From Kordia sp039026955 (GTDB lineage Bacteria; Bacteroidota; Bacteroidia; Flavobacteriales; Flavobacteriaceae): DNA of 64,000 bases. The DNA lies in contig JBCCLH010000029.1 in assembly GCA_039026955.1 (NCBI GenBank), forward strand, positions 1 through 64,000, read 5' to 3'. The translations under genes and the position numbers were made by a program. Each line of letters opens with the position of its first letter. Position 1 is the stretch's first letter. The notes beneath the pieces were generated by a model that saw nothing but the letters and a program-made list of their open reading frames with translations, was not told the origin of the DNA and did no database searches. This document shows positions 8,243-17,515 of the stretch, in pieces.

Positions 8243-9136
8243 ATGTATTATAAAAAAGACAGTATCATCTATCACAAAGGCGCATTTCTACATCCTGAAA
8301 CAGCGTCTGCCAACCTGTACAGTCAAACATTACACTACGGGAATGGCGTGTTTGAAGGCATCCGAGCTTACAAAACAAAATTTGGTGCAAAAATCTTCAA
8401 AGCCACTGAACATTACGAACGCTTAAAATATGGCGCTGAGGTCATGGGAATTGCATGCAACTATTCTGTAGAAGAATTGGTAGCGATCACATACAAACTC
8501 TTAGAAAAAAACAATTTAGAAGACGCCTACATCCGTCCAATACTAAGCACAGGAGCAAACATGAGCTTACTTACTGCTGAAGAATCATCTCTGATGATTC
8601 AATGTTGGGAATGGGGAAAATACATGGGCGACAAACTCTTACGTGTAAAAACCTCTCGTTTTGAACGTCCAAATCCAAAATCTTGCTTTGTAGAAGCTAA
8701 AATTACAGGACACTACACCAACTCCATTCTATCTACGAACGAAGCGAAAAGTGAAGGTTATGACGAAGCATTACTGCTAGACATGAACGGAAATGTGGCA
8801 GAATGTTCGGGAGCAAATGTCTTTATGGAAAAAAATGGCAAACTCTACACGCCAAAGCGCGGACATATCATGCCAGGGATTACTCGCTTTACAATTATCG
8901 AAATCTGTCAAGAAGAAGGCATTTCAGTAGAAGAAACGGAATTCACGCTAGCCGAACTCAAACAAGCAGACAGCGCCTTTTTCACGGGAACGGCAGCAGA
9001 AGTTGTCGGATTAGCATCTTTAGACGACTATGTATTTCCACTTTCGTGGGAATCGTCTCTGGGTTATAAACTCATGAAATTATACAAACAAGAAGTACTC
9101 TGGGAACGCTCTAAAAAACTATCAGAAGCAATATAA
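8243..9136 (+). CDS. ilvE: Branched-chain amino acid aminotransferase
   Basis: Last step of Ile, Val and Leu synthesis and first step of their breakdown. 297 residues, fold-type IV PLP enzyme. Typical are YGNGVFEGIRAY (32-43), the PLP lysine K153 in EAKITGHYTNS, and the phosphate-binding loop FTGTAAEV near 240. First structural gene after the double attenuator; the ilvD start is 3 bp after its stop. Confidence 0.96.
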   Translation: MYYKKDSIIYHKGAFLHPETASANLYSQTLHYGNGVFEGIRAYKTKFGAKIFKATEHYERLKYGAEVMGIACNYSVEELVAITYKLLEKNNLEDAYIRPILSTGANMSLLTAEESSLMIQCWEWGKYMGDKLLRVKTSRFERPNPKSCFVEAKITGHYTNSILSTNEAKSEGYDEALLLDMNGNVAECSGANVFMEKNGKLYTPKRGHIMPGITRFTIIEICQEEGISVEETEFTLAELKQADSAFFTGTAAEVVGLASLDDYVFPLSWESSLGYKLMKLYKQEVLWERSKKLSEAI

Positions 9137-9139
9137 ACC

Positions 9140-10819
9140 ATGAACAACCTCAACAAATATAGCAAAACAGTCACACAAGATCCTACGCAACCAGCGGCAC
9201 AAGCCATGCTGCACGCGATCGGATTGACCAAGGAAGACTTTTTCAAACCCATTGTCGGAATTGCCAGCACAGGCTACGAAGGCAATCCATGCAACATGCA
9301 TTTAAACGATTTGGCAAAATTGGCAAAACAAGGAACGCAAAATGAAGATGTGGTCGGACTCATCTTTAACACAATTGGTGTAAGTGACGGAATCTCCATG
9401 GGAACACCAGGAATGCGCTATTCCTTACCGTCACGTGACATCATTGCGGATTCTATGGAAACGGTAGTACAAGCGATGAGCTACGACGGATTAATTACAG
9501 TAGTAGGTTGTGACAAAAACATGCCAGGCGCATTAATGGCGATGATTCGTTTAAATCGTCCAAGTATTTTGGTCTATGGAGGAACAATCGATTCGGGTTG
9601 CCACAACGGAAAAAAGCTCGATGTCGTTTCTGCCTTTGAAGCTTGGGGAAGTAAAGTTGCAGGTACGATGGACGAAACAGAATACCAAAGCATTGTTGAA
9701 AAAGCATGTCCAGGTGCAGGCGCTTGTGGCGGAATGTACACAGCAAACACGATGGCATCCGCAATAGAAGCCTTGGGAATGGCATTACCGTTCAACTCGT
9801 CAAATCCTGCATTAAGTGATGCGAAAAAAGCAGAATCTGTAGCTGCAGGAGAAGCGATACGTATCTTATTAGAAAAAGACATCAAACCATCAGACATCAT
9901 AACGCGTAAATCGCTGGAAAATGCAGTGCGCTTGGTAACAATTCTAGGTGGATCAACCAATGCAGTCTTACACTTCTTGGCAATTGCCAGAGCAGCACAA
10001 ATTGAATTCACACTAGCAGATTTTCAACACATCAGTGATACCACACCATTCTTAGCCGATTTAAAACCAAGCGGAAAATACCTAATGGAAGATGTACATG
10101 CAGTAGGAGGAATTCCAGCAGTATTAAAATACTTATTAAAGAAAGGTCTATTGCATGGAGATTGTTTAACCGTAACAGGAAAAACCATTGCAGAAAACTT
10201 ATTAGATGTTGCCGATTTAACAAAAGGGCAAGATGTGATCAAGCCTGTAGAAAATCCAATCAAAATATCAGGACACTTACGTATGCTATATGGAAACTTA
10301 GCAAGTGAAGGAAGTGTCGCAAAAATTACAGGAAAAGAAGGCTTACGATTCTCTGGAAAAGCGAAAGTCTTTGAAGGCGAATATGCAGCAAACGACGGAA
10401 TACGAGACGGAAAAGTAGAAAAAGGAGAAGTCGTTGTCATTCGATATGAAGGTCCAAAAGGCGGACCAGGCATGCCAGAAATGCTCAAACCAACCGCAGC
10501 CATTATGGGTGCAGGTTTAGGAAAAGATGTCGCACTCATCACTGACGGACGCTTCTCAGGAGGAACCCACGGTTTTGTTGTGGGACACATCACGCCAGAA
10601 GCACAAGACGGCGGAACCATCGCATTAGTAAAAGATGGCGATATCATCACCATTGATGCAGAAACCAACACAATTCAACTAGAAGTATCAGAACACGAAC
10701 TACAACAACGTAGAAAAGAATGGAAAGCACCCGAGTTAAAATTTGAACGCGGTGTATTATACAAATATGCAAAAACAGTATCATCCGCATCTAAAGGTTG
10801 CGTTACGGATGAGTTCTAA
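9140..10819 (+). CDS. ilvD: Dihydroxy-acid dehydratase
   Basis: Dehydrates 2,3-dihydroxy-isovalerate and -methylvalerate to the 2-oxo acids. 559 residues, the usual length. Fe-S cluster and Mg motifs are visible: GYEGNPCNMH (C52 region), VVGCDKNMPG, and CPGAGACGGMYTANTM; the C-terminal half has TDGRFSGGTHG. Preceded by ilvE at 3 bp and followed after 115 bp (with a short palindrome) by ilvB. Confidence 0.97.
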   Translation: MNNLNKYSKTVTQDPTQPAAQAMLHAIGLTKEDFFKPIVGIASTGYEGNPCNMHLNDLAKLAKQGTQNEDVVGLIFNTIGVSDGISMGTPGMRYSLPSRDIIADSMETVVQAMSYDGLITVVGCDKNMPGALMAMIRLNRPSILVYGGTIDSGCHNGKKLDVVSAFEAWGSKVAGTMDETEYQSIVEKACPGAGACGGMYTANTMASAIEALGMALPFNSSNPALSDAKKAESVAAGEAIRILLEKDIKPSDIITRKSLENAVRLVTILGGSTNAVLHFLAIARAAQIEFTLADFQHISDTTPFLADLKPSGKYLMEDVHAVGGIPAVLKYLLKKGLLHGDCLTVTGKTIAENLLDVADLTKGQDVIKPVENPIKISGHLRMLYGNLASEGSVAKITGKEGLRFSGKAKVFEGEYAANDGIRDGKVEKGEVVVIRYEGPKGGPGMPEMLKPTAAIMGAGLGKDVALITDGRFSGGTHGFVVGHITPEAQDGGTIALVKDGDIITIDAETNTIQLEVSEHELQQRRKEWKAPELKFERGVLYKYAKTVSSASKGCVTDEF

Positions 10820-10829
10820 GAACTCATTG

Positions 10830-10847
10830 TTCCCACGAAAGTGGGAA
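10830..10847. repeat. Short palindrome between ilvD and ilvB, family D
   Basis: TTCCCAC/GTGGGAA with a 4-base loop, followed by TCTTAACG. No T tract, so it is not a usual terminator. Confidence 0.6.
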
Positions 10848-10934
10848 TCTTAACGTAACATTCTCAAATGATCGTTGATGAAGTCGAAACGAAAGCGGAA
10901 ATCTAAATTTCGATGAACGATCAAACTAAAAAAA

Positions 10935-12677
10935 ATGAAAACTATGGAAACAAAAACCATACAACAAACACAACAAACACTAAAGCAAACAGAACGTCTC
11001 ACAGGAAGCGAAGCCATTGTACGTTGTTTATTAGCCGAAGGTGTAAAAGTATTATACGGTTATCCTGGCGGAGCAATCATGCCTGTATATGACGAATTAT
11101 ACAAATACCAAGATCAAATACATCATGTGTTAACGCGCCACGAACAAGGTGCAACACATGCTGCACAAGGATATGCACGAATTTCTGGAGAAGTAGGAGT
11201 AGCTATCGCAACTTCAGGTCCAGGAGCTACCAACCTAATCACAGGAATTGCCGATGCACAAATCGATTCTACTCCAATGGTCTGTATTACGGGGCAAGTT
11301 CCATCGCATTTGTTGGGAAGTGATGCATTTCAGGAAACAGATATTATAGGAATCTCTACGCCAGTGACCAAGTGGAATCATCAAATCACCGAAGCTGCTG
11401 AAATTCCAGAAGTCATGGCAAAAGCATTTTACATTGCCAAAAGTGGTCGTCCAGGTCCAGTGTTGATTGACATCACCAAGAATGCACAATTTGAAGAATT
11501 TGATTTTACGTATAAAAAGTGTGCAGGAGTTCGTAGTTACAAACCCGTACCAGCAACGGATGAAAGCTCGTTGCAAGCTGCTGCAGAATTGATCAACAAT
11601 GCCAAAAAACCGTTAGTTGTTTGGGGACAAGGTGTGATTTTGGGCGAAGCGGAAGCAGAATTCAAAGCGTTTATCGAAAAAGCAGGAATTCCTTCGGCTT
11701 GGACCATCATGGGCGTTTCTGCAATTCCAACCGAACATCCATTAAATGTCGGAATGGTAGGAATGCATGGAAACTACGCACCAAACATCTTAACCAACGA
11801 ATGTGATGTATTAATCGCGATCGGAATGCGTTTCGATGATCGTGTCACAGGAAACTTAGCAACCTATGCGAAACAAGCCAAAGTCATTCACTTTGAAATT
11901 GATCCTGCGGAAGTAGACAAAAATGTAAAAACGAACGTGGCAGTATTGGGTGATGCGAAGGCGAGTTTGGCTTCTATTCTGCCATTAATTAACGAAAATG
12001 CACATACAACATGGCGTCAAAAATTTGATGAATTGTATGCGATTGAATATGAAAAAGTCATCAAAAATGATCTGCATCCAACCAAAGAAGGCTTGACGAT
12101 GGGCGAAGTACTGAAAGAAATCAACGTACAAAGCAAAGGCGAAGCTGCGATTGTGTCTGATGTGGGTCAACACCAAATGATTGCCTGTCGTTATGCAAAT
12201 TTCAATCAGACGAAAAGTAATATCACTTCGGGCGGATTGGGAACGATGGGATTTGGTCTACCAGCCGCAATCGGAGCAAAAATGGCAGCACCCGAACGCG
12301 AAGTCGTTTGTGTATGTGGTGATGGTGGCTATCAAATGACGATTCAAGAATTAGGAACCATCTTTCAGCAACGAACAGCAGTGAAAATTGTGGTATTAAA
12401 CAATGATTTCTTGGGGATGGTACGTCAGTGGCAGCAATTGTTCTTTGACAAACGTTACGCTTCCACCGAATTGACAAATCCAGATTTTGTGGCCATTGCC
12501 AAAGGATATCATTTAAATGCGAGAAGAGTAACCAAACGAGAGGAATTAGCAGAAGCAGTGGCGGAAATGATGCAAAGCAAAGAAGCGTACTTCTTAGAAG
12601 TTTGTGTAGAAAAAGAAGATAATGTATTTCCAATGATTCCATCAGGAGCATCGGTTTCGGACATAAGATTGAGTTAA
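10935..12677 (+). CDS. ilvB: Acetolactate synthase large (catalytic) subunit
   Basis: Thiamine diphosphate enzyme that condenses pyruvate with pyruvate or 2-oxobutyrate. 580 residues: N-terminal pyrimidine-binding domain with the catalytic glutamate in RHEQGATHAAQGYAR, central FAD-binding domain, and the TPP signature GDGGYQM...NNDFLGM near 455-485. The first ATG at 10935 is followed by a second at codon 4; the Gln/Thr-rich N-terminus is poorly conserved, so either could be used. The small subunit follows after about 160 bp. Confidence 0.96.
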   Translation: MKTMETKTIQQTQQTLKQTERLTGSEAIVRCLLAEGVKVLYGYPGGAIMPVYDELYKYQDQIHHVLTRHEQGATHAAQGYARISGEVGVAIATSGPGATNLITGIADAQIDSTPMVCITGQVPSHLLGSDAFQETDIIGISTPVTKWNHQITEAAEIPEVMAKAFYIAKSGRPGPVLIDITKNAQFEEFDFTYKKCAGVRSYKPVPATDESSLQAAAELINNAKKPLVVWGQGVILGEAEAEFKAFIEKAGIPSAWTIMGVSAIPTEHPLNVGMVGMHGNYAPNILTNECDVLIAIGMRFDDRVTGNLATYAKQAKVIHFEIDPAEVDKNVKTNVAVLGDAKASLASILPLINENAHTTWRQKFDELYAIEYEKVIKNDLHPTKEGLTMGEVLKEINVQSKGEAAIVSDVGQHQMIACRYANFNQTKSNITSGGLGTMGFGLPAAIGAKMAAPEREVVCVCGDGGYQMTIQELGTIFQQRTAVKIVVLNNDFLGMVRQWQQLFFDKRYASTELTNPDFVAIAKGYHLNARRVTKREELAEAVAEMMQSKEAYFLEVCVEKEDNVFPMIPSGASVSDIRLS

Positions 12678-12840
12678 CATAATTAAAAACAAAAGGGGAA
12701 TTATAGAAAAAGAACAGTACATAAGTTATGCTGAATAGTTTGGTTAAACCTACTCGAATGGACATTTTGAAAAGCAATGATTTTTGATACTCAATACAAG
12801 TCTAAGTTCTAATATCTAGATGCTAACATCTTTTAAAAAT

Positions 12841-13371
12841 ATGGAAACAACAAGCAAACTTTTTACGGTTTCGGTGTATACCGAAAATAACATCGGATTA
12901 TTGAACAGAATCTCCGCAATTTTTCAGCGAAGACATATCAATATTGAAAGCATCAACTCGTCGGTTTCTGAAATAGAACATGTTTCAAAATGGACACTAG
13001 TTGTCTATCTGACCGAAGAACAAATGAAGAAAATCATCGGTCAAATTGAAAAGCAAGTGGAAGTCATTAAGGCGTATTATCACACAGAAGAAGAAATCAT
13101 TTATCAAGAATCCTGCATTTTCAAAATGAAATCGGACTTACTGTTTGAAGAGCGTCAAATTCAAAATATCATCAAAGACAGCAATGCGCGAATCGTAACT
13201 GTGAACAAGAAATTTTTTGTCATCGAAAAATCGGGACGCAAAGAAGAAATCGAATTGTTATACAGAGAATTGAGTGTTTTCGGAATCATGCAATTCACAC
13301 GATCAGGACGTATTGCGGTTTCTAAGGAAGAAATGAAAATTTCAAACATATTGAAGGCGATTAATCATTAA
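12841..13371 (+). CDS. ilvN: Acetolactate synthase small (regulatory) subunit
   Basis: Regulatory partner of IlvB; binds valine for feedback control. The N-terminal ACT domain is clear (TVSVYTENNIGLLNRISAIFQRRHINIESI) and is followed by a second ACT-like region, 176 residues in all. An in-frame ATG at 12820 would add seven residues (MLTSFKN); METTSKL at 12841 fits homologues better. The preceding 160 bp holds only AT-rich sequence. Confidence 0.93.
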   Translation: METTSKLFTVSVYTENNIGLLNRISAIFQRRHINIESINSSVSEIEHVSKWTLVVYLTEEQMKKIIGQIEKQVEVIKAYYHTEEEIIYQESCIFKMKSDLLFEERQIQNIIKDSNARIVTVNKKFFVIEKSGRKEEIELLYRELSVFGIMQFTRSGRIAVSKEEMKISNILKAINH

Positions 13372-13380
13372 CTAAGATGC

Positions 13381-13764
13381 AAGAATCTAGAATCAGGATT
13401 CAAGATAAATTCAAAGGAAAATCTGAAAACGTTAGACAACTTAGCGAAAAATAGAACAAGAAGAAAAATTAAGAGTAAAAAATTAACATCAGAGTAAGCA
13501 GTCTAGATTCTAGACTCTCGATTCAAAAAAAGAGAACCAAGAGCCAAGATTCAGGATAGATTCAAATAAAAATAAAATAATAAAACAAAAATAACAATAG
13601 AGTAAGCAAGTCTAGATTCTAGACTCTTGACTCTAGATGTAACAAAAAAGGATTCAAGAATCTAGAGCCAAGATTCAGGACAGATTCAAACAAAAATTAA
13701 AATAATATAAAAACTAACAGCAGAGTAAGCAAGTCTAGATTCTAGACTCTTGACTCTAGTTTCA
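13381..13764. repeat. Three imperfect tandem repeats between ilvN and ilvC
   Basis: Units of about 109 and 123 bp each contain GATTCAGGAYAGATTCAAA, an A-rich stretch, AGAGTAAGCA and the near-palindrome AGTCTAGATTCTAGACTC, the last at 13500, 13609 and 13732. The array occupies nearly the whole 417-bp gap and ends 25 bp before ilvC. No gene is seen in it. Confidence 0.85.
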
Positions 13765-13788
13765 AATAAAAAATAAAAACAAAAAACC

Positions 13789-15291
13789 ATGTCAAATTAC
13801 TTTAACACATTACCATTACGAGAACAACTAGCACAGCTAGGAAAGTGTAGATTTATGGATGCTTCCGAGTTTGGAGCTGGTGTGAAAGCACTAAAAGACA
13901 AAAAAATAGTCATTGTAGGCTGCGGCGCACAAGGACTCAATCAAGGATTAAACATGCGCGATTCTGGCTTGGACATTTCGTTCGCATTACGTCAGGCAGC
14001 CATTGATGAAGAGCGCAATTCGTACCTAAATGCAACTTCGCACGGATTCAAAATAGGAACCTACAAACAACTCATTCCAACGGCGGATTTAGTTTTAAAT
14101 CTTACGCCAGATAAGCAACATACCGATGTTGTGAAAAAAGTAATGCCTTTAATGAAAAAAGGCGCTACGTTGAGTTATTCGCATGGTTTCAATATTGTGG
14201 AAGAAGGAACGAAAATTCGTGAAGATCTTACGGTAATCATGGTGGCACCAAAATGTCCAGGAACGGAAGTACGTGAAGAATACAAGCGCGGATTTGGAGT
14301 ACCAACGTTAATCGCGGTTCATCCAGAAAATGATCCAGAAAACAAAGGTTGGGAACAGGCAAAAGCGTATGCCGTTGCGACAGGTGGACATAGAGCAGGT
14401 GTGTTAGAATCGTCGTTTATTGCGGAAGTAAAAAGTGATTTAATGGGCGAACAAACCATTTTGTGCGGTGTGTTGCAGACAGGTTCTATTTTGGCGTTTG
14501 ATAAAATGGTCGCAGAAGGAATTGATGCGAATTATGCAGCAAAATTGATTCAATTAGGTTGGGAAACCATCACGGAAGCCTTGAAGCACGGCGGAATTAC
14601 GAACATGATGGATCGTTTGTCAAATCCTGCAAAAATCAAAGCGTTTGAATTGTCAGAAGAATTAAAAGGCATCTTGAAGCCATTATTTGAAAAACATATG
14701 GACGATATCATTTCAGGACATTTCTCTGAAACAATGATGGAAGATTGGGCAAATGACGATAAAAACCTATTGAAATGGCGTGAAGCGACTGGAGAAACTG
14801 CCTTTGAAAAAACAAGTCTCACTACAGATCATATCTCAGAACAAGAATACTTCGATCACGGAGTGTTGTTGGTAGCTTTTGTAAAATCGGGAGTGGAATT
14901 GGCGTTTGAAACGATGGTAAAAGCAGGAATTATAGAAGATTCTGCTTATTACGAATCGTTGCACGAATTGCCATTGATTGCAAACACTATCGCAAGAAAG
15001 AAACTCTTTGAAATGAATCGCGTGATTTCCGATACGGCAGAATATGGTTGCTATCTATTTGATCATGCGGCAAAACCGTTATTAAAGGATTTCATGAAAA
15101 CAGTAGATATCTCTGTGATCGGAAAACCATTTGCGACTTCCAATGCCGTAGATAATTTGGATTTAATCAAAGTGAATGACGCCATTCGAAATCATCCAAT
15201 TGAAGCCGTAGGAAAACGTTTAAGAGCTGCCATGACGGCGATGAAAACGATTAAAAAAGACATTAAAAAAGAAAAACCAGTAACTGTATAG
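13789..15291 (+). CDS. ilvC: Ketol-acid reductoisomerase, class II
   Basis: Isomerises and reduces acetolactate or acetohydroxybutyrate with NADPH. At 500 residues it is the long class II form with a duplicated helical domain, as in enterobacteria and plants. The Rossmann motif is VGCGAQGLNQGLNMRDSG (about 43-60) and the dinucleotide region contains SFALRQ. Metal ligands lie in ESSFIAEVKSDLMGEQ. Downstream is a 580-bp repeat-rich gap before ilvA. Confidence 0.97.
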   Translation: MSNYFNTLPLREQLAQLGKCRFMDASEFGAGVKALKDKKIVIVGCGAQGLNQGLNMRDSGLDISFALRQAAIDEERNSYLNATSHGFKIGTYKQLIPTADLVLNLTPDKQHTDVVKKVMPLMKKGATLSYSHGFNIVEEGTKIREDLTVIMVAPKCPGTEVREEYKRGFGVPTLIAVHPENDPENKGWEQAKAYAVATGGHRAGVLESSFIAEVKSDLMGEQTILCGVLQTGSILAFDKMVAEGIDANYAAKLIQLGWETITEALKHGGITNMMDRLSNPAKIKAFELSEELKGILKPLFEKHMDDIISGHFSETMMEDWANDDKNLLKWREATGETAFEKTSLTTDHISEQEYFDHGVLLVAFVKSGVELAFETMVKAGIIEDSAYYESLHELPLIANTIARKKLFEMNRVISDTAEYGCYLFDHAAKPLLKDFMKTVDISVIGKPFATSNAVDNLDLIKVNDAIRNHPIEAVGKRLRAAMTAMKTIKKDIKKEKPVTV

Positions 15292-15400
15292 ATGTGAGAT
15301 TTTAGTATTGAGTAGTGAGTGTGAAACTATCTCAATTCTCAATACTAATCTCTCAATACCAATCATAAATCAAAGTAATTCTCGATACATCCAGAAACAA

Positions 15401-15419
15401 TACTGAATCAAGTTCAGTA
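15401..15419. repeat. Short palindrome, family C
   Basis: TACTGAATCAAGTTCAGTA, part of a larger unit with TTCGAAGTGACG on its right. Relatives are at 15671-15713 (CGTCAGTTCGAG, then CTTGATTCAGTATC) and 45938-45972. Confidence 0.65.
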
Positions 15420-15558
15420 CACGGTTTAGGACATTCGAAGTGACGCTTACACATGCAGGTCCGCAAAACGTCAGTTCGAGTAAATTTTTTACATTGAGCT
15501 TGTCGAAATGCAAACAAATTTGTATCGAGAATTGTTTGATTACAGAAGAAATATGATT

Positions 15559-15655
15559 CGTCATTACGAGCGCAGCGCGGTAATCTGTGAGTTATCTAGC
15601 AAAATTGTTCTTTGATAAAAAAAGATTGCCACGTCGTAAACTCCTCGCAATGACG
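15559..15655. repeat. Dispersed repeat, family A copy 1
   Basis: Begins CGTCATTACGAGCGCAGC and ends CTCGCAATGACG, with AATCTGTG and AAAGATTGCC inside. The ends are near-complementary, so it can form a long hairpin. Other copies: 15744-15838, 19164-19271, 55822-55929, 56010-56115. Confidence 0.85.
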
Positions 15656-15743
15656 TATCAAAAACTAAACGTCAGTTCGAGTGTACTAAACTTGATTCAG
15701 TATCTATCGAGAACAGCTTTGAAGTAAGACAGTAACTATAATA

Positions 15744-15838
15744 CGTCATTACGAGGAAGTATGACGAAGTAATCTGATTATTGTAGAACAACGGTGTTTT
15801 TTAAAGTAACAGATTGCTTCACGCTGTTCGCAATGACG
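15744..15838. repeat. Dispersed repeat, family A copy 2
   Basis: CGTCATTACGAGGAAGTATG at the left, AACAGATTGCTTC and CGCAATGACG at the right. Ends 35 bp before the ilvA start. With copy 1 and two family C units it accounts for the 582-bp gap after ilvC; no gene is seen there. Confidence 0.85.
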
Positions 15839-15873
15839 TTTCAAAAGAGTAATAGATTCTTGCCTTCGCGGGA

Positions 15874-17160
15874 ATGAAAAATAACGATATATACATTTTG
15901 CCAACTACTACAACATACGCACCAACCTTAGCAGCCGTTAAAAAAGCTGCAGCAACACTCAAAGACATTGCTTCTGTAACGCCTTTGGGCTATAATGATT
16001 ACTATTCAAAGCAATATAACTGTAACATTTACTTAAAACGAGAAGATTTACAACAAGTTCGTTCGTATAAAATTCGTGGAGCTTATAATAAAATGGCATC
16101 ATTGACGGAGACGCAGATTGAAAATGAAATTGTGTGTGCAAGCGCTGGAAATCATGCGCAAGGCGTTGCCTTATCCTGTAAATTATTACAAATCAAAGGC
16201 ACGATTTTTATGCCAACACCAACGCCAAAACAAAAAATTGAGCAAGTGAATATGTTTGGTGAAGAATATGTAGAAGTAGTGTTGATTGGCGATACGTTTG
16301 ACGATGCGTATCATGCTGCAAGAGAACAATCGGAACAATTAAATAAAACCTTTATTCATCCTTTCAATGATGAAAAAGTCATTGAAGGACAAGCGACAAT
16401 TGGACTAGAAATTTTAAAACAATTAGAAGATCCAATCGATTATGTATTTGTGCCTGTTGGCGGCGGTGGATTGTCCGCGGGATTATCTTCCGTGTTCAAA
16501 ATGTTGTCTCCGAATACAAAAATTATTGGTGTAGAACCAAAAGGTGCGCCTTCGATGTCCACTTCTATCGAAAAAAATAGAAATACGCGACTGAAAAATA
16601 TAGAAAACTTTGTCGATGGCGCTGCCGTAAAACGTGTGGGCGACTTGAATTTTGCGATCTGCAAAGAAAATTTACACCAAATGGTCACGATAGATGAAGG
16701 CGAAGTTTGTCAAACAATTCTCGATTTATACAACCGTCAAGCGATTGTAGTGGAACCTGCAGGAGCTTTAAGTATAAGTGCGTTATCGCAATATAAAGAT
16801 GAAATAAAAGGTAAAAATGTAGTTTGTGTCGTTAGCGGAAGCAACAATGACATTACCCGAACTGCCGAAATTAAAGAACGCGCCTTGCTTTACGCAAACT
16901 TAAAACACTATTTCATTGTCAAATTTCCACAGCGCGCCGGTGCTTTGCGTGAGTTTGTGGTGGAGATTCTAGGTCCAACCGACGATATCACACATTTTGA
17001 ATACACCAAAAAAACCAATCGTGAAAACGGTGCCGCTGTAGTGGGTTTGGAATTAAAAAATGCAGACGACTTAGACACTTTAATCACCAAAATGAAACTA
17101 CGCAACTTTTATGGCGATTACCTAAACGATAAACCTGATTTATTTCAGTTCTTAGTCTAA
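15874..17160 (+). CDS. ilvA: Threonine ammonia-lyase (threonine deaminase)
   Basis: Makes 2-oxobutyrate from threonine, the committed step of isoleucine synthesis. 428 residues: PLP domain with K66 in VRSYKIRGAYNK and the glycine loop VGGGGLSAGL near 192, then one C-terminal ACT-like regulatory region (FPQRAGALREFV near 350), so it is the short single-ACT form. It closes the ilv locus. The run EDBNCA together with Ile/Val-only leader peptides shows a unit for Ile and Val without leu genes. Confidence 0.95.
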   Translation: MKNNDIYILPTTTTYAPTLAAVKKAAATLKDIASVTPLGYNDYYSKQYNCNIYLKREDLQQVRSYKIRGAYNKMASLTETQIENEIVCASAGNHAQGVALSCKLLQIKGTIFMPTPTPKQKIEQVNMFGEEYVEVVLIGDTFDDAYHAAREQSEQLNKTFIHPFNDEKVIEGQATIGLEILKQLEDPIDYVFVPVGGGGLSAGLSSVFKMLSPNTKIIGVEPKGAPSMSTSIEKNRNTRLKNIENFVDGAAVKRVGDLNFAICKENLHQMVTIDEGEVCQTILDLYNRQAIVVEPAGALSISALSQYKDEIKGKNVVCVVSGSNNDITRTAEIKERALLYANLKHYFIVKFPQRAGALREFVVEILGPTDDITHFEYTKKTNRENGAAVVGLELKNADDLDTLITKMKLRNFYGDYLNDKPDLFQFLV

Positions 17161-17230
17161 ATCTTCAAATTCATGAAAATCATTTACTAAGTAATTCGAG
17201 TTAGATAAAAGAAATGATAAGATAAACTAC

Positions 17231-17329
17231 TTGTCAAATCGAGCACAATCGAGATTAAATAGAAATTTTAACTTTTTTAGTGTTCTCGATAGCTACGCTA
17301 GGTACTTTCAGTAATGCTCGAACTGACAA
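17231..17329. repeat. Imperfect inverted repeat, family C-like
   Basis: Starts TTGTCAAATCGAGC and ends GCTCGAACTGACAA, giving complementary ends around GTTCTCGATAGCTACGC. It is the only feature seen in the 355-bp gap between ilvA and gapN. Confidence 0.6.
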
Positions 17330-17515
17330 TTTTAGCTAATATTTTAAAAGTCAGAATTATAAAGAAAAGTTATATCAAGCTAACGCTAAATAGTAAAATA
17401 TCACAATACAATATTAAAAAGTGTATTTAGACACAAAAAACTGAAATGCAAGTCACTAAACTTATTTTTTGAGTAAATTTATGCTGAAAAAGAAGAATAA
17501 TTAAAAAAGCTAGCT

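Noticed and set aside
10820..10934. Possible leader peptide or terminator between ilvD and ilvB
   Set aside because: Only a short palindrome without T tract and no small ORF with regulatory codons.
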